Shown in pieces: positions 19,839-29,784 of a stretch of 64,000 bases of DNA. Below the pieces are notes generated by a model, which saw nothing but the letters and a program-made list of their open reading frames with translations, was not told the DNA's origin and did not search any database. Location: the NCBI RefSeq assembly GCF_026735135.1, contig NZ_JAPQER010000001.1:689500-753499 (forward strand), read 5' to 3'. The DNA is from Clostridium aestuarii (lineage in GTDB: Bacteria; Bacillota; Clostridia; Clostridiales; Clostridiaceae). A program made the translations under genes and the position numbers. Position 1 is the stretch's first letter, and each line of letters begins with the position of its first letter.

Positions 19839-21266
19839 TTACGCTTCTGCCTCTAGCTTAACTTTAACCTTTTTTGAAGCTACTATAAATAAACCTAAAG
19901 CTAATATTGCTACTACTATTCCTATTGGAAGTGCTATACTCATAGGTAATTTAAATCCAATTTTAGCATTTGCAATAAATGTTGTGCATACTGATGTCAT
20001 AAATGTAGCTGGAATTGCTGCCATCCAATAGCTCTTACCCTTATGAACCAAATACATTGCTGTTGTCCAAAGCACTATTGTAGCTAAAGTTTGATTTGAC
20101 CATCCAAAATATCTCCATATAACCCCAAAGTTAACTTTAGTTAATATAAATCCAATTGCAAATAATGGTATACTTATTACAAATCTGTTTTTAATTGCTT
20201 CTTGTTTAAATCCAACTGAATCAGCTATTGTAAGTCTAGCACTTCTAAATGCTGTATCTCCTGATGTTATAGGACAAGCTACAACACCTAACACAGCTAA
20301 TAATCCACCTATTTTACCTAGCCATGTATTACATACTTCATTTACAACCCAAGCAGCATTATGTCCTTCAACAGCCATTGCACTACCAAGTTCATTTATT
20401 CCTCCAAAGAAGCTCATTGCTGCTGCCGCCCAAATTAATGCAACAATTCCTTCTGCTATCATTGAACCATAAAATATTCTTCTACCTTGAGATTCTTTTG
20501 TTATACATCTAGCCATAAGTGGTGATTGAGTTGCATGAAATCCTGATATAGCTCCACATGCAATTGTTATAAATAATAACGGATATATCGGATTTGTATC
20601 AGCTTTCGGATGCATATTTGCCAAAGTAACCTCTGGAATTGGTGCTTTACCAATTATCATTGCTCCTGCAACACCAGCAGCCATAATCAGTAAACATATA
20701 CCAAATATAGGATAAACCTTACCAATAAGCTTGTCTACTGGTACAACTGTAGCAATTAAATAATAACCAAATATGAAATATAGTAACAAATTAATATTTA
20801 GTCCTGTTAAACCATGTAATATACTAGCTGGTCCTTTAACAAAAACAACCCCTACTAGTATAAGTAGTATAACAGAGAATACTCTCATGAACTGTTTAAA
20901 ACCGCCTCCAAGATATATACCTACAACTTCTGGAATACTAGCTCCATCATGTCTCACTGATAACATACCTGAGAAATAGTCATGTACTGCACCAGCAAAA
21001 ATACATCCAAATACTATCCACAAGAAAGCAGCTGGCCCCCATAATGCTCCTGAAATAGCTCCAAATATCGGACCTAACCCTGCAATATTAAGAAATTGAA
21101 TTAAGAATATTTTCCATTCTGGCATTGGAACAAAGTCAACACCATCTTCAAGTCTTACTGCCGGTGTTTGAATGTTATTATCTGCACCAAATGCTTTTTC
21201 AACAATTTTACCGTACACAAAATAGCCTATAATAAGTGCAACAATAGATAATAAAAATGATACCAT
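19839..21266 (-). CDS. CstA/BtsT family transporter (short form)
   Basis: Polytopic membrane protein of the carbon-starvation CstA family, 475 residues compared with about 700 in E. coli CstA; shorter forms like this are common in clostridia. It begins VALIIGYFVYGKIVEKAFG and carries the conserved FLNIAGLGPIFGAISGALWGP and VHDYFSGMLSVRHDG blocks. Family members CstA and BtsT import pyruvate or peptides. The two-component system directly upstream suggests substrate-induced expression, as with E. coli BtsSR-BtsT, so a pyruvate substrate is a reasonable inference. Confidence 0.88.
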   Translation of the reverse strand: MVSFLLSIVALIIGYFVYGKIVEKAFGADNNIQTPAVRLEDGVDFVPMPEWKIFLIQFLNIAGLGPIFGAISGALWGPAAFLWIVFGCIFAGAVHDYFSGMLSVRHDGASIPEVVGIYLGGGFKQFMRVFSVILLILVGVVFVKGPASILHGLTGLNINLLLYFIFGYYLIATVVPVDKLIGKVYPIFGICLLIMAAGVAGAMIIGKAPIPEVTLANMHPKADTNPIYPLLFITIACGAISGFHATQSPLMARCITKESQGRRIFYGSMIAEGIVALIWAAAAMSFFGGINELGSAMAVEGHNAAWVVNEVCNTWLGKIGGLLAVLGVVACPITSGDTAFRSARLTIADSVGFKQEAIKNRFVISIPLFAIGFILTKVNFGVIWRYFGWSNQTLATIVLWTTAMYLVHKGKSYWMAAIPATFMTSVCTTFIANAKIGFKLPMSIALPIGIVVAILALGLFIVASKKVKVKLEAEA

Positions 21267-21357
21267 AAAACCCTTCCCCCTTTATCTTATAAAATACTTT
21301 CCTTACTTTAAGTATAATGATAACGTTTTATTTTGATTTAAATATTACATTAAAAAA

Positions 21358-21378
21358 CAAAAAAAGCACATGAAGTGC
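21358..21378 (-). terminator. Possible weak terminator after the LytR-type regulator
   Basis: GCAC/GTGC hairpin with a 5-base loop followed by a run of seven T on the minus strand, just after the regulator stop. The stem is short, so some read-through into cstA is likely. Confidence 0.4.
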
Positions 21379-21380
21379 AT

Positions 21381-22091
21381 CTATATACCCATCAAGTGCT
21401 TGAAATCGTTTATATTATTCCTACTAACTGGTATTTCCTCATCTAATTCTTTAAACTTAACCATATACGTATTATTAAACCAAGGAATTATTTCTGTTAT
21501 TTTATCTAAATTTATTACATACGACCTATGGCTTCTAAAAAAATTATTTTTAGGAAGTTTTTTATAGAACTCAGATATACTGGAATTTTCAACATAAGTA
21601 TTCTTACATGTGTAAATTATAGTTTCTCTTTCACTTGCCTCACAGTAACAAATATCACATACATCTACTACCCATAATTTATTATTCTTCTTTAATGTTA
21701 TCTTATTGTTTATACATCTGTTTATCGTTTCATTAAATTCTTTTTCAAGTCTCTTTAACGTATTAACAATTCTTTTTTCCGAATAGGGCTTTAATATATA
21801 ATCAAAAGCTTCTACTTCAAATGCATCAACAGCATACTCTTTATATGCAGTTATAAAGACAATAATTATTTTTTTTTCAAAATTATTGATTATTCTTCCT
21901 AACTCCATTCCATCTATTTTAGGCATATTAATATCTAGAAGAATAATATCTGGTTTATGTTTTTCTATAGATTTAAGAGCCTCTACAGAATCTTCAAACT
22001 CCCCTTGAATTTTTATATTACTAAATTTATTTATAAAATACTTCAATTCTTCTCTTGCAGGGTATTCATCATCTACTATAACACAGTTCAT
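21381..22091 (-). CDS. LytTR-family response regulator
   Basis: A 236-residue regulator with an N-terminal receiver domain (phospho-acceptor aspartate in DIILLDINMPKIDG, near residue 54) and a C-terminal LytTR DNA-binding domain from about residue 130 (KNTYVENSSISEFYKKLPKNNFFRSHRSYVINL). It is encoded 4 bp after its sensor kinase and 114 bp before cstA. It most likely activates cstA in response to the LytS-type kinase. Confidence 0.93.
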   Translation of the reverse strand: MNCVIVDDEYPAREELKYFINKFSNIKIQGEFEDSVEALKSIEKHKPDIILLDINMPKIDGMELGRIINNFEKKIIIVFITAYKEYAVDAFEVEAFDYILKPYSEKRIVNTLKRLEKEFNETINRCINNKITLKKNNKLWVVDVCDICYCEASERETIIYTCKNTYVENSSISEFYKKLPKNNFFRSHRSYVINLDKITEIIPWFNNTYMVKFKELDEEIPVSRNNINDFKHLMGI

Positions 22092-22095
22092 AACA

Positions 22096-23769
22096 TCACC
22101 CTTTCAATCTTTTTATTGTAAAAGAAGTTTTAGTACCTTTATTTAATTTTTCCATTTTAAGTCCTTTTCCATAAATATATTTAAGTCTATTATTTACATT
22201 AGAAATTCCTATTTGACTTCCCTTCATAGTTCCTTCATATACCTGTTTTATAATTTCTTCTGATATACCAATTCCGTCATCTTCTATAATTACTTTTACT
22301 TTATCTTTATTTAGTTTTTTTATGTCTATTTTAACAGTTCCCTTTTTATCTCCTTTTAAAATACCATGTTTAACTGAGTTTTCTACTATCGGTTGAATAA
22401 TCAAACTTGGTATCTTTATATCTAAATTATCATCAATATTATATACAACATTTAATTTATCACCAAATCTAGCTTTTTCTATTTCTATATAAGCTTTAAC
22501 TTGTTCCATCTCTTTATAAATTTCCACAAAATTGTCTCCTAACTCCAAGTTATATCTTAAATATGTAGATAAATTAATAATTAATTCTCTAGCTTTATTG
22601 GGGTCTATTCTTACAAATGACGTAATTGTGTTTAGAGCGTTAAATAAAAAATGTGGATTAATTTGAGCTTGAAGTGCCTTAATTTCCGCTTTATTTGCCA
22701 TTTCCTTCAATTTTCCAAGTTTACTTATTTCTAATTGAGTTGAAATTATTTGTGAAAGTCCTACTGCTAAAGTTTTATTTCTAAAAGATACTAATTCTTC
22801 CTCTGCATAGTATATTTTTAACGAGCCAATCACTTCTTCTCCTTCTTTTAAAGGAACTATAATTGCTGATTTTAGTGGACATTTTTCATAAGGACAATTT
22901 ATTTGTTCAGAATTGGTTAAAGCTAATATTTCTCCATACTTTATTACTTTTTCTGTAGCTCCTGTTAATATTTTCGCTCCTTTGCTATGATGATCTGAGC
23001 CCATTCCTACATGTGCTAATACATATTTTTTATCTGTAATAGCTACAGCATCTGCTTTTATAGCTTCTTTAATAATTTCACATATTTTTTCAAAAGAATG
23101 ATTATTAATCTCTCTAAAATACGGTAGTGTCTTATTAGCTATTTCTAAAGCTAGTTTAGCTTGTTTTGCTGCTATTTGTTCTTTCTCTTGAAATATATTT
23201 TGTATTAATAAAATTAGCATTGATATACCTATAGCATTAGAAAATCCCATAGGTATGTATATGTTCTTTACAATAGCTAAAGCAGTTGTAAATGGCTTAG
23301 ATAAAATTAAGATTAACAGCATTTCTAAGCTTTCTATACCAATACCTGCAAAAAGTCCATATATCCATCTATTTTCCTTATTAGATTTATTATGTAATAT
23401 TCCTGCTGCTGTTCCTGCTACTATCGTGGTTATTAAACATGGAATAGTAGTAATTCCTCCTATATTTATGAAAAATCTATGTACACCAGCTATAATTCCT
23501 GCAAAAGTTCCAACAAAAGGACCACACAAAATCCCTCCTGCCATAACACCTATAACTCTAGTATTAGCTATAGCTCCATTTATTTCTGTTCCTATATAAG
23601 TCCCTAATATTCCAAATCCTCCAAATATAGCAGATAAAATAATTAAATCTTTTCTTTGAAATTTATCTTTTTGTATAATTTTTTTAAAACTATTCGGTTG
23701 GGAAACAATAAATGCTATAAATACTATATAACTCATATTTTCTGTAAGCTTTTTTATTAATCCAATCAA
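22096..23769 (-). CDS. LytS-type sensor histidine kinase
   Basis: A 557-residue membrane sensor. Residues 1-190 hold the 5TMR-LYT membrane region (GVMAGGILCGPFVGTFAG, GGITTIPCLITTIVAGTAAG), followed by a GAF-like domain at about 225-350 and a His_kinase domain with the phospho-accepting histidine in INPHFLFNALNT. ATPase motifs are VENSVKHG and EDDGIGI. The domain order is the same as E. coli BtsS/YehU and staphylococcal LytS. Together with the regulator and cstA it forms a nutrient-sensing module. Confidence 0.93.
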   Translation of the reverse strand: MIGLIKKLTENMSYIVFIAFIVSQPNSFKKIIQKDKFQRKDLIILSAIFGGFGILGTYIGTEINGAIANTRVIGVMAGGILCGPFVGTFAGIIAGVHRFFINIGGITTIPCLITTIVAGTAAGILHNKSNKENRWIYGLFAGIGIESLEMLLILILSKPFTTALAIVKNIYIPMGFSNAIGISMLILLIQNIFQEKEQIAAKQAKLALEIANKTLPYFREINNHSFEKICEIIKEAIKADAVAITDKKYVLAHVGMGSDHHSKGAKILTGATEKVIKYGEILALTNSEQINCPYEKCPLKSAIIVPLKEGEEVIGSLKIYYAEEELVSFRNKTLAVGLSQIISTQLEISKLGKLKEMANKAEIKALQAQINPHFLFNALNTITSFVRIDPNKARELIINLSTYLRYNLELGDNFVEIYKEMEQVKAYIEIEKARFGDKLNVVYNIDDNLDIKIPSLIIQPIVENSVKHGILKGDKKGTVKIDIKKLNKDKVKVIIEDDGIGISEEIIKQVYEGTMKGSQIGISNVNNRLKYIYGKGLKMEKLNKGTKTSFTIKRLKG

Positions 23770-23822
23770 TTTATCAAACCACCTTTTTTAGTTTAGGCGC
23801 TTGGCTAAAGCAATACATACTA

Positions 23823-23849
23823 TAAGAATATTTTTGCACAATATTCTTA
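23823..23849 (-). terminator. Hairpin after the small multidrug-export-family gene
   Basis: Ten-bp arms (TAAGAATATT / AATATTCTTA) abutting the stop of the gene. The same arm sequence occurs at 52878-52904 after an unrelated gene. A U-run is weak. Confidence 0.5.
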
Positions 23850-23851
23850 TG

Positions 23852-24307
23852 TTACGAAATAAGCGTTGGAAAAAATATACACGCTAGAGTAAGTACAGAA
23901 GCTGAAATTATACCACCTATAGCTGCGCATATCATAGATTTTTTAAAATCCAATTTTAAAAATGCAGCTACTGCACTTCCTGTCCATACTCCTGTTGTAG
24001 GAAGCGGTATTGCTATAAAAGTTATAAGTCCTATTTCCTTATATTTTTCCATTTTAGCTGAATTTTTATTTATTTTTTTCTCAATGAAATTACTTATTCT
24101 ATTAAAAGCTTTATATTTTTTCATCCACTCAAATATTTTATTGAATAATAATAAAATAAATGGTACTGGAAGCATACTTCCCAAAAAACTTACTAAAAAT
24201 ACTATAGAAGGTTCCAAATTATAAATATTTATTCCTAGTGGTACAGCACCTCTTTGTTCCACTACCGGAACTGCTGATAATAAAAATACTTTTAAAAGTT
24301 TACTCAT
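23852..24307 (-). CDS. Small multidrug export family (COG2426) membrane protein
   Basis: A 151-residue protein with four or five membrane segments. VPVVEQRGAVPLGI, LLFNKIFEWMKKYK and PLPTTGVWTGSAVAAFLKLD are the family signatures of the putative small multidrug export family. No substrate is established for the family. It lies upstream of lytS but ends in its own hairpin, so it is probably a separate transcript. Confidence 0.85.
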   Translation of the reverse strand: MSKLLKVFLLSAVPVVEQRGAVPLGINIYNLEPSIVFLVSFLGSMLPVPFILLLFNKIFEWMKKYKAFNRISNFIEKKINKNSAKMEKYKEIGLITFIAIPLPTTGVWTGSAVAAFLKLDFKKSMICAAIGGIISASVLTLACIFFPTLIS

Positions 24308-24669
24308 TTGTATTCTCCTCTTCTATCATTTTTATGTACTTTTTATTACTTTTTTATATTAACATTATTCCTTTAAATAGTTAAGAATTTTATATTTTAT
24401 ACCTTGTTTGAGTTTTTTTCTTCACCCACATACATTTGTGCGTCATATGAATATTTTCTTGCATTGTTAAAATATACTGTAAGTTTTTTTTCAAAAACTA
24501 GTGACAAATTAAAAATATAATTTATAATTATATTTGAAGGATGGGTTTTTAACACTATTTTTTACAATTATCGGGGTGTATTTATATATATTTATACGTG
24601 TAGATTTTATTTATATCATTTATATACATATCTTTAAAACCATAAAACATATCAAAGGGAGGAATTTTA
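24308..24669. other. Divergent intergenic region before sdaAB
   Basis: A 362-bp gap between divergent genes. It holds the putative sdaAB promoter (24501-24528) and a leader of about 130 bases. I see no known riboswitch or open reading frame with a ribosome site in it. Confidence 0.6.
24501..24528 (+). promoter_or_regulatory. Putative promoter of sdaAB-sdaAA
   Basis: GTGACA and TATAAT with a 16-bp spacer, pointing to sdaAB. Confidence 0.5.
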
Positions 24670-25353
24670 ATGAGTAATTACAGTGTTTTCGACATAGTAG
24701 GTCCAGTAATGATAGGTCCTTCAAGTTCTCATACTGCTGGTGCTGCAAGGCTTGCTAAAGTAGCTAGCATTATTGCTGGAAACCATATTAAAAAGGTAGA
24801 ATTTTTATTACACGGATCATTTGCTCAAACTTATAAAGGTCATGGTACTGATAAAGCATTAGTAGCAGGAATTTTAAAAATGGATCCATGGGATGAAAGT
24901 TTAAAAACTTCATTTGAAATAGCTAAAGAAAACGGAATAGAAGTTATCTTTAAAGAAACTGATTTAGGAGATGTTCATCCTAATACTGTTAAGTTTATTA
25001 TTACAAAAGAAGATGGAAAAACATCAGAAGTTACTGGTTCATCTATAGGTGGCGGAAATATAATGATATTTAATATAGATGGCCAATCTGTTGAATTCAG
25101 AGGAGATTATCCTACATTAATAACACGACATAAAGATATACCTGGAGTTATTTCAAAAATAACTACAATGTTATATAACCAAAATATTAATATTGGTACT
25201 ATGAAAGTTTACAGAACAAGTAAAGGATTGCAAGCTACTATGACTGTTGAAACTGATAACTTAATTCCTATAGATATAATTAAAATAATAGAGAAAATTC
25301 CTGATGTCTATCATGTAAAAGTCATAAACCCAATCACGGAAGGAGATATTTAA
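24670..25353 (+). CDS. sdaAB: L-serine dehydratase, beta subunit
   Basis: Small subunit of the iron-sulfur L-serine ammonia-lyase that converts serine to pyruvate and ammonia. It shows the family motif GPSSSHTAGAARLAKVA at the start and a C-terminal ACT domain from about residue 152 (RHKDIPGVISKITTMLYNQNINIGTM), which may bind serine. Length is 227 residues. GGGAGG precedes the ATG. sdaAA follows 3 bp after its stop. Confidence 0.96.
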   Translation: MSNYSVFDIVGPVMIGPSSSHTAGAARLAKVASIIAGNHIKKVEFLLHGSFAQTYKGHGTDKALVAGILKMDPWDESLKTSFEIAKENGIEVIFKETDLGDVHPNTVKFIITKEDGKTSEVTGSSIGGGNIMIFNIDGQSVEFRGDYPTLITRHKDIPGVISKITTMLYNQNINIGTMKVYRTSKGLQATMTVETDNLIPIDIIKIIEKIPDVYHVKVINPITEGDI

Positions 25354-25356
25354 ATT

Positions 25357-26238
25357 ATGTTTGCTAACACTGGATTAGAACTTTTAGAAGCTTGTAAAGA
25401 ACAAAACTGTACTATATGGGAATATACACTTAAAGCTGAAATAGAAAATAGCGGCTTATCGGAAGAAAAAATATTTGAGAAAATGAGAAAAAGCTTAGAC
25501 GTTATGAAACACTCTGCAAATTTTGCTCTTGAAAATGAAGTTAAATCAGTAAGTGGTTTGATCGGTGGAGATGCATTAAAACTAAACAAATATTCACAAA
25601 ACAATAATACTTTAACAGGTGAATTTATGGTTAAAGCTATGGCTAGAGCTATTTCTTGTTCAGAAGTTAATGCTGCAATGGGAAGAATAGTTGCATGCCC
25701 AACTGCTGGTTCATGTGGTATTTTACCTGCTGCCATTATTTCTGCTGGAGAAAAGCTTAATAAATCAGAAGACGATCTTGTAAAAGCTTTATTTACTGCT
25801 TCAGGAGTTGGAATGATTATAGCTCAAAATGCTACTGTAGCAGGTGCTGAAGGAGGTTGTCAAGCTGAGTGTGGTTCTGCTGCAGCAATGGCTTCAGCAG
25901 CTATAGTAGAAATGTTAGGTGGAACTGTTGATCAAGCATTACATGCAGCAGCTATAGTAATAAAAAATATCTTAGGATTAGTTTGTGACCCTGTAGCTGG
26001 TCTTGTTGAAGTTCCATGTGCTAAGAGAAACTCTTCTGGAACAGTAGCTGCTCTTACTACTGCAGACATGGTTATGGCTGGAGTTAAAAGTATAATTCCT
26101 TTTGATGAAATGGTTGCAGCTATGTATAAAGTTGGTAAACAGCTTCCATGTGAACTTAAAGAAACAGCTTTAGGTGGATGTGCAATTACACCAACAGGAC
26201 TTAAATTAAAGGAAAAAGTTTTCGGAAAAAGTAAGTAA
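25357..26238 (+). CDS. sdaAA: L-serine dehydratase, alpha subunit
   Basis: Catalytic subunit with the oxygen-sensitive [4Fe-4S] cluster. Likely cluster cysteines lie in PTAGSCGILPA, GLVCDPVAG and EVPCAKRNSSG. The protein has 293 residues, as normal for the two-subunit form. The pair gives pyruvate from serine in this fermentative organism. Confidence 0.96.
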   Translation: MFANTGLELLEACKEQNCTIWEYTLKAEIENSGLSEEKIFEKMRKSLDVMKHSANFALENEVKSVSGLIGGDALKLNKYSQNNNTLTGEFMVKAMARAISCSEVNAAMGRIVACPTAGSCGILPAAIISAGEKLNKSEDDLVKALFTASGVGMIIAQNATVAGAEGGCQAECGSAAAMASAAIVEMLGGTVDQALHAAAIVIKNILGLVCDPVAGLVEVPCAKRNSSGTVAALTTADMVMAGVKSIIPFDEMVAAMYKVGKQLPCELKETALGGCAITPTGLKLKEKVFGKSK

Positions 26239-26262
26239 ATTTAGTTATTCTAATTGATTTTA

Positions 26263-26302
26263 AAAAGACCATAAATATAGAAATCTATATTTATGGTCTT
26301 TT
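26263..26302. terminator. Bidirectional terminator between sdaAA and the lipoprotein gene
   Basis: Eighteen-bp perfect stem (AAAAGACCATAAATATAG and complement) with a 4-base loop between convergent genes; A- and T-runs on both sides. Confidence 0.9.
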
Positions 26303-26322
26303 ACAATTAATTTGCTTAAAAA

Positions 26323-27324
26323 TTATTGAATACCTGCACCTAAAAGCATACCCATTAATTCCATTAAATCTATACTCTTAACATCTTCTTTTTTAGGTAT
26401 ATTTATTTCTATTTTTTTGTTAATGTCAAATATATTTAATATTATACTACACTGAACTTTCACATCTTCTGCTGTTGAATTCATATTAATTTTTTCATAA
26501 ACTATGTAACCATCTTTAATTCCAATAGTTACTTTTAATCCTTCTTCACCTATAGCTTTTAATATTTCATCTATTGATTTATCTAATTCTTTTGAATCTG
26601 AACTTTTATCTTCTGAAACCATAATATCTTGTAATATCTTTTTTATTTCAGCATTATCAATTTTCACATCATAAATTTCAATATTTTCTTTATTATTATT
26701 AATTTCCACTTCTTGTTTGCCTTTATTTTCTATAATTTTATCACCATTTTTATTTATATAATCCTTTAAAGATTTTAATAACTCTTTTTGCTTATCTAGT
26801 CCATTTATACTTAATGGATTAATACCTGATTCTGCTGGTGCTTGTCCCATTGCCTTAAGTTGATTTTCAAACTTCTCAAGGGTATCAGAAGAAACATAAA
26901 CATAATCTATATTTTCAAACATAGGAGCAGCTTGAGATTTTATAATTTCTGGAATTTGCATAAATATTTGAAAATTAGCTTTATCATTCTTAACGGATGC
27001 CTCACCCATCATTTTCATTGCAACATTCATACCTGAAGCATTAAGTTTTAAGTTACCTTGAAATTTTGATTGTTCATCCTTTTCCTTAATAGATTTTCCA
27101 TCAAATTCTATATTTACTTTATCCATTGCAGCCGAAGGAGTATCCTTTTTTATTCCATCAGCTTTGATATCAATCTTTGCTTTATAAGCACATGTATTTA
27201 TGCTATTACTTTTTTCAATAGCATTGATTATGATTTCTTTATCAGATTTAGCTCCACATCCTGATAATGCAAATACCATAATACTCATTAAAAATAACCC
27301 AATAAAACTTTTAAACTTCTTCAT
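26323..27324 (-). CDS. Secreted lipoprotein of unknown function
   Basis: A 333-residue protein with a clear lipoprotein signal: basic MKKFK, hydrophobic core and lipobox FALSGCGAKS, cysteine 23. The mature part is strand-rich and charged with no known catalytic motif (KAKIDIKADGIKK, MKMMGEASVKNDKANFQIFMQ). The pattern recalls the DUF6612/LolA-like lipoproteins of clostridia. A GGGGGAAAGACC ribosome region precedes the ATG. No function can be assigned. Confidence 0.8.
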   Translation of the reverse strand: MKKFKSFIGLFLMSIMVFALSGCGAKSDKEIIINAIEKSNSINTCAYKAKIDIKADGIKKDTPSAAMDKVNIEFDGKSIKEKDEQSKFQGNLKLNASGMNVAMKMMGEASVKNDKANFQIFMQIPEIIKSQAAPMFENIDYVYVSSDTLEKFENQLKAMGQAPAESGINPLSINGLDKQKELLKSLKDYINKNGDKIIENKGKQEVEINNNKENIEIYDVKIDNAEIKKILQDIMVSEDKSSDSKELDKSIDEILKAIGEEGLKVTIGIKDGYIVYEKINMNSTAEDVKVQCSIILNIFDINKKIEINIPKKEDVKSIDLMELMGMLLGAGIQ

Positions 27325-27514
27325 TGGTCTTTCCCCCTAAAAATATAATTTTAAACTCTCCTTTAATGCTAACACATATTTAATATCCATATCATTAGTA
27401 TATTAATGTAATAATAAACATTATATATCATATCTAAATATTATATATAATTCAAGGTATTATTTCCTTTTTTATTGAACATCCATATCATTGCACATAT
27501 TACTATATACACCA

Positions 27515-27553
27515 AAACAAAAAGGAAATTGCGGTGCAATTTCCTTTTTGTTT
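27515..27553 (-). terminator. Terminator after the SIMPL gene
   Basis: Eighteen-bp perfect stem containing GGAAATTGC / GCAATTTCC with T-runs; it overlaps the stop codon. Confidence 0.88.
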
Positions 27554-28256
27554 ATTTATATCCAAAAATCACTTCAACTTTTGCTCTTATCTCTAACTCT
27601 TTTGCTTGTATAGGTGTAGTTTTTGCTGTTGTAGCAACTCCATCATAAGCTGAATATTCTAATTTTAGTGTCTCTGGATAATCTTGTTCTTTAATTTTAA
27701 TAGGAATTTTATCTATTGCAACCTTCATTGTTCTAGCAATATCCATTGATTTTTTTATGGCATTTTCAACAGCTACTTTTAATGCTTTTCTATAATATAG
27801 TTCTGGATTTGAAATAGTAAAAACTATTTTATCTATAACATTAGCACCATTTTCTACAGCTGTATCAATTACTTCTCCTACCATGTCCAAATCTTTAACA
27901 GTAACTTTTAAACTATTCTTAACCTCATATGTTCTAAACTCTTGTTTACCCTCAATATAGTCATATGTTTTTTTAATATTATAAGACACTGTTTCAATAT
28001 CCTCTTTGTTAATTCCAATATCCTTTAATCCATTAATAACATTATTAGTCTTTACTGCATTTTCTTTTTGAGCTACTTCAAGATTTTTATTTTCTGTAAG
28101 TATACTTAAATATACAATAGCTATATCTGACTTTACCGTTATCCTTCCTTCTCCTTCTACTTGCATAATGTAGTTTTCTCTCTTGTTATACAAACGAACA
28201 ATATCTTTGTAAGGACAGTATGATTGAGGAACTCCTCCTATCCCCCTTATCATCAT
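27552..28256 (-). CDS. SIMPL domain (DUF541) protein
   Basis: A 234-residue protein with the SIMPL/DUF541 fold: VEGEGRITVKSDIAIVYLSILTENKNLEVAQKENA-type N-terminal block from residue 33 and VENAIKKSMDIARTMKVAIDK in the middle. Most relatives are exported, yet no signal peptide is visible here, so it may be cytoplasmic. The function is unknown. Ribosome site GGGAG precedes the ATG at 28256. Confidence 0.88.
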   Translation of the reverse strand: MMIRGIGGVPQSYCPYKDIVRLYNKRENYIMQVEGEGRITVKSDIAIVYLSILTENKNLEVAQKENAVKTNNVINGLKDIGINKEDIETVSYNIKKTYDYIEGKQEFRTYEVKNSLKVTVKDLDMVGEVIDTAVENGANVIDKIVFTISNPELYYRKALKVAVENAIKKSMDIARTMKVAIDKIPIKIKEQDYPETLKLEYSAYDGVATTAKTTPIQAKELEIRAKVEVIFGYK

Positions 28257-28357
28257 AAAATTATTCTCCCTAATTTATTGTTATACTTTATAAACGTATT
28301 AATATAATATTAATATTATTCTCATTAATATTAAAAATTAACAATGCTCAATTACCG

Positions 28358-29707
28358 TTAATTTAAAATATTTTTAGTTATATTCTTTATACTATCAAAG
28401 CCCAATTTAAAAATATTATTTTCTTCATCTAATATTCTATTTAAAGCATATATTAAATAATCTATATGCTTCTTTTCTATAATGAGTGGTGGTTCTATTC
28501 TAAGTACTGATGGATCATTTGTAGTATAACCTGAAATAATTCTATATTCATTCATAAGCTTTGAAATTATTTGAGCCATTGTAGCTTCCATAATTTTATC
28601 AGAAATAATACCATTCAAATTATCAAATCTAATACCAAGCATTAATCCCATGCCTCTAATATCTTTTATAATTGTATATTTATTTTTCAAATTTATTAAC
28701 AATTTCAATGCATAATTCCCCAAATTCTCTGCTCTTTTATATAGTTCTTCTTCCTTTAATATACTTAATGTTTTAATTCCTGCAGCACATGCAAGAGTAT
28801 TTCCTCCAAAGGTAGAACTAGGTAACTTTGCATTTTTTACCTTTCCATAAGTATCTTTCCATAAAATCTCTTCAACTGCTATGCATCCTATTGGTATTAC
28901 TCCTCCACTTAAAGATTTTGCAAGGCACATAATATCTGGAACAACTCCAAATTTCTCATAGCAAAACATAGCACCACATCTTCCAAGACCTGTTTGTACC
29001 TCATCAAAAATCAAAATAATATCTTTTTTATCACATATTTTTCTTACTTCATTTAAAAAATCTTTAGAAGGAACTACTATTCCGCCTTCTGCTTGAATAG
29101 GCTCAACTAGTACAGCTACAATATCCACATTTTCAACAGCTTCTTTAAATTTTTCTATATTATTATAAGGTACTTCTATAAAATTATAAAGTAAAGGCTG
29201 ATAATTTTCTTTTATTTTTGATCCTAAAGCAGAAATAGAACCCATAGTTTTACCGTGATATGCATTACTAAAATATATTATATTTCCTTCTTTATTATAT
29301 AGAAGTGAAATCTTTATTGCCTCTTCAACAGCTTCCGTTCCAGAATTAGTAAAAAAACAATATTTCATTTCTCTATTTGTCAAATAGCTTATATTATTTG
29401 AAAGTACAGCAGCATAAGTATTTTTAGACACTTGCAACATATTAGGTCTATCTTTAACTTCTTGTATTGCTTCTATAATTTGAGTGTTGTTGTGTCCTAA
29501 ATTTAAAGCTCCAAATCCCCCCAAAAAATCTATATATTCATTCCCGTCTCTATCATATACATAAACACCATGAGCCTTAACAAATTCCTTATCTATTCCT
29601 ATTCTTTTAAATAATGTATATAATCCATTATTATAATGTTTTTTATACATTTTATCTATAGATTTTTCACTTAAATTTTTAATATTCTCAAATTTAACAA
29701 ACTCCAT
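28358..29707 (-). CDS. Class III PLP aminotransferase
   Basis: A 449-residue aminotransferase of the ornithine/putrescine/acetylornithine group. Visible are the FTNSGTEAVEEAIKIS phosphate-binding stretch, the FDEVQTGLGRCG aspartate motif and the PLP lysine in MCLAKSLSGGVIP. It may act on putrescine, ornithine or a related diamine; the substrate cannot be read from sequence. It stands alone with upstream spacing of about 130 bp to the palindrome after sbcC. Confidence 0.85.
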   Translation of the reverse strand: MEFVKFENIKNLSEKSIDKMYKKHYNNGLYTLFKRIGIDKEFVKAHGVYVYDRDGNEYIDFLGGFGALNLGHNNTQIIEAIQEVKDRPNMLQVSKNTYAAVLSNNISYLTNREMKYCFFTNSGTEAVEEAIKISLLYNKEGNIIYFSNAYHGKTMGSISALGSKIKENYQPLLYNFIEVPYNNIEKFKEAVENVDIVAVLVEPIQAEGGIVVPSKDFLNEVRKICDKKDIILIFDEVQTGLGRCGAMFCYEKFGVVPDIMCLAKSLSGGVIPIGCIAVEEILWKDTYGKVKNAKLPSSTFGGNTLACAAGIKTLSILKEEELYKRAENLGNYALKLLINLKNKYTIIKDIRGMGLMLGIRFDNLNGIISDKIMEATMAQIISKLMNEYRIISGYTTNDPSVLRIEPPLIIEKKHIDYLIYALNRILDEENNIFKLGFDSIKNITKNILN

Positions 29708-29784
29708 ATTTACAACTCTCCTTAAAATTTCTATACTCTACATGACTTATATCCTTATAATTATAATTTCTTAAAAAATAAAAA

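Noticed and set aside
24541..24669. Possible riboswitch in the sdaAB leader
   Set aside because: No pairing pattern or known motif was found in the leader.
25350..25736. 128-codon minus-strand frame opposite sdaAA
   Set aside because: Shadow of the well-supported sdaAA gene.
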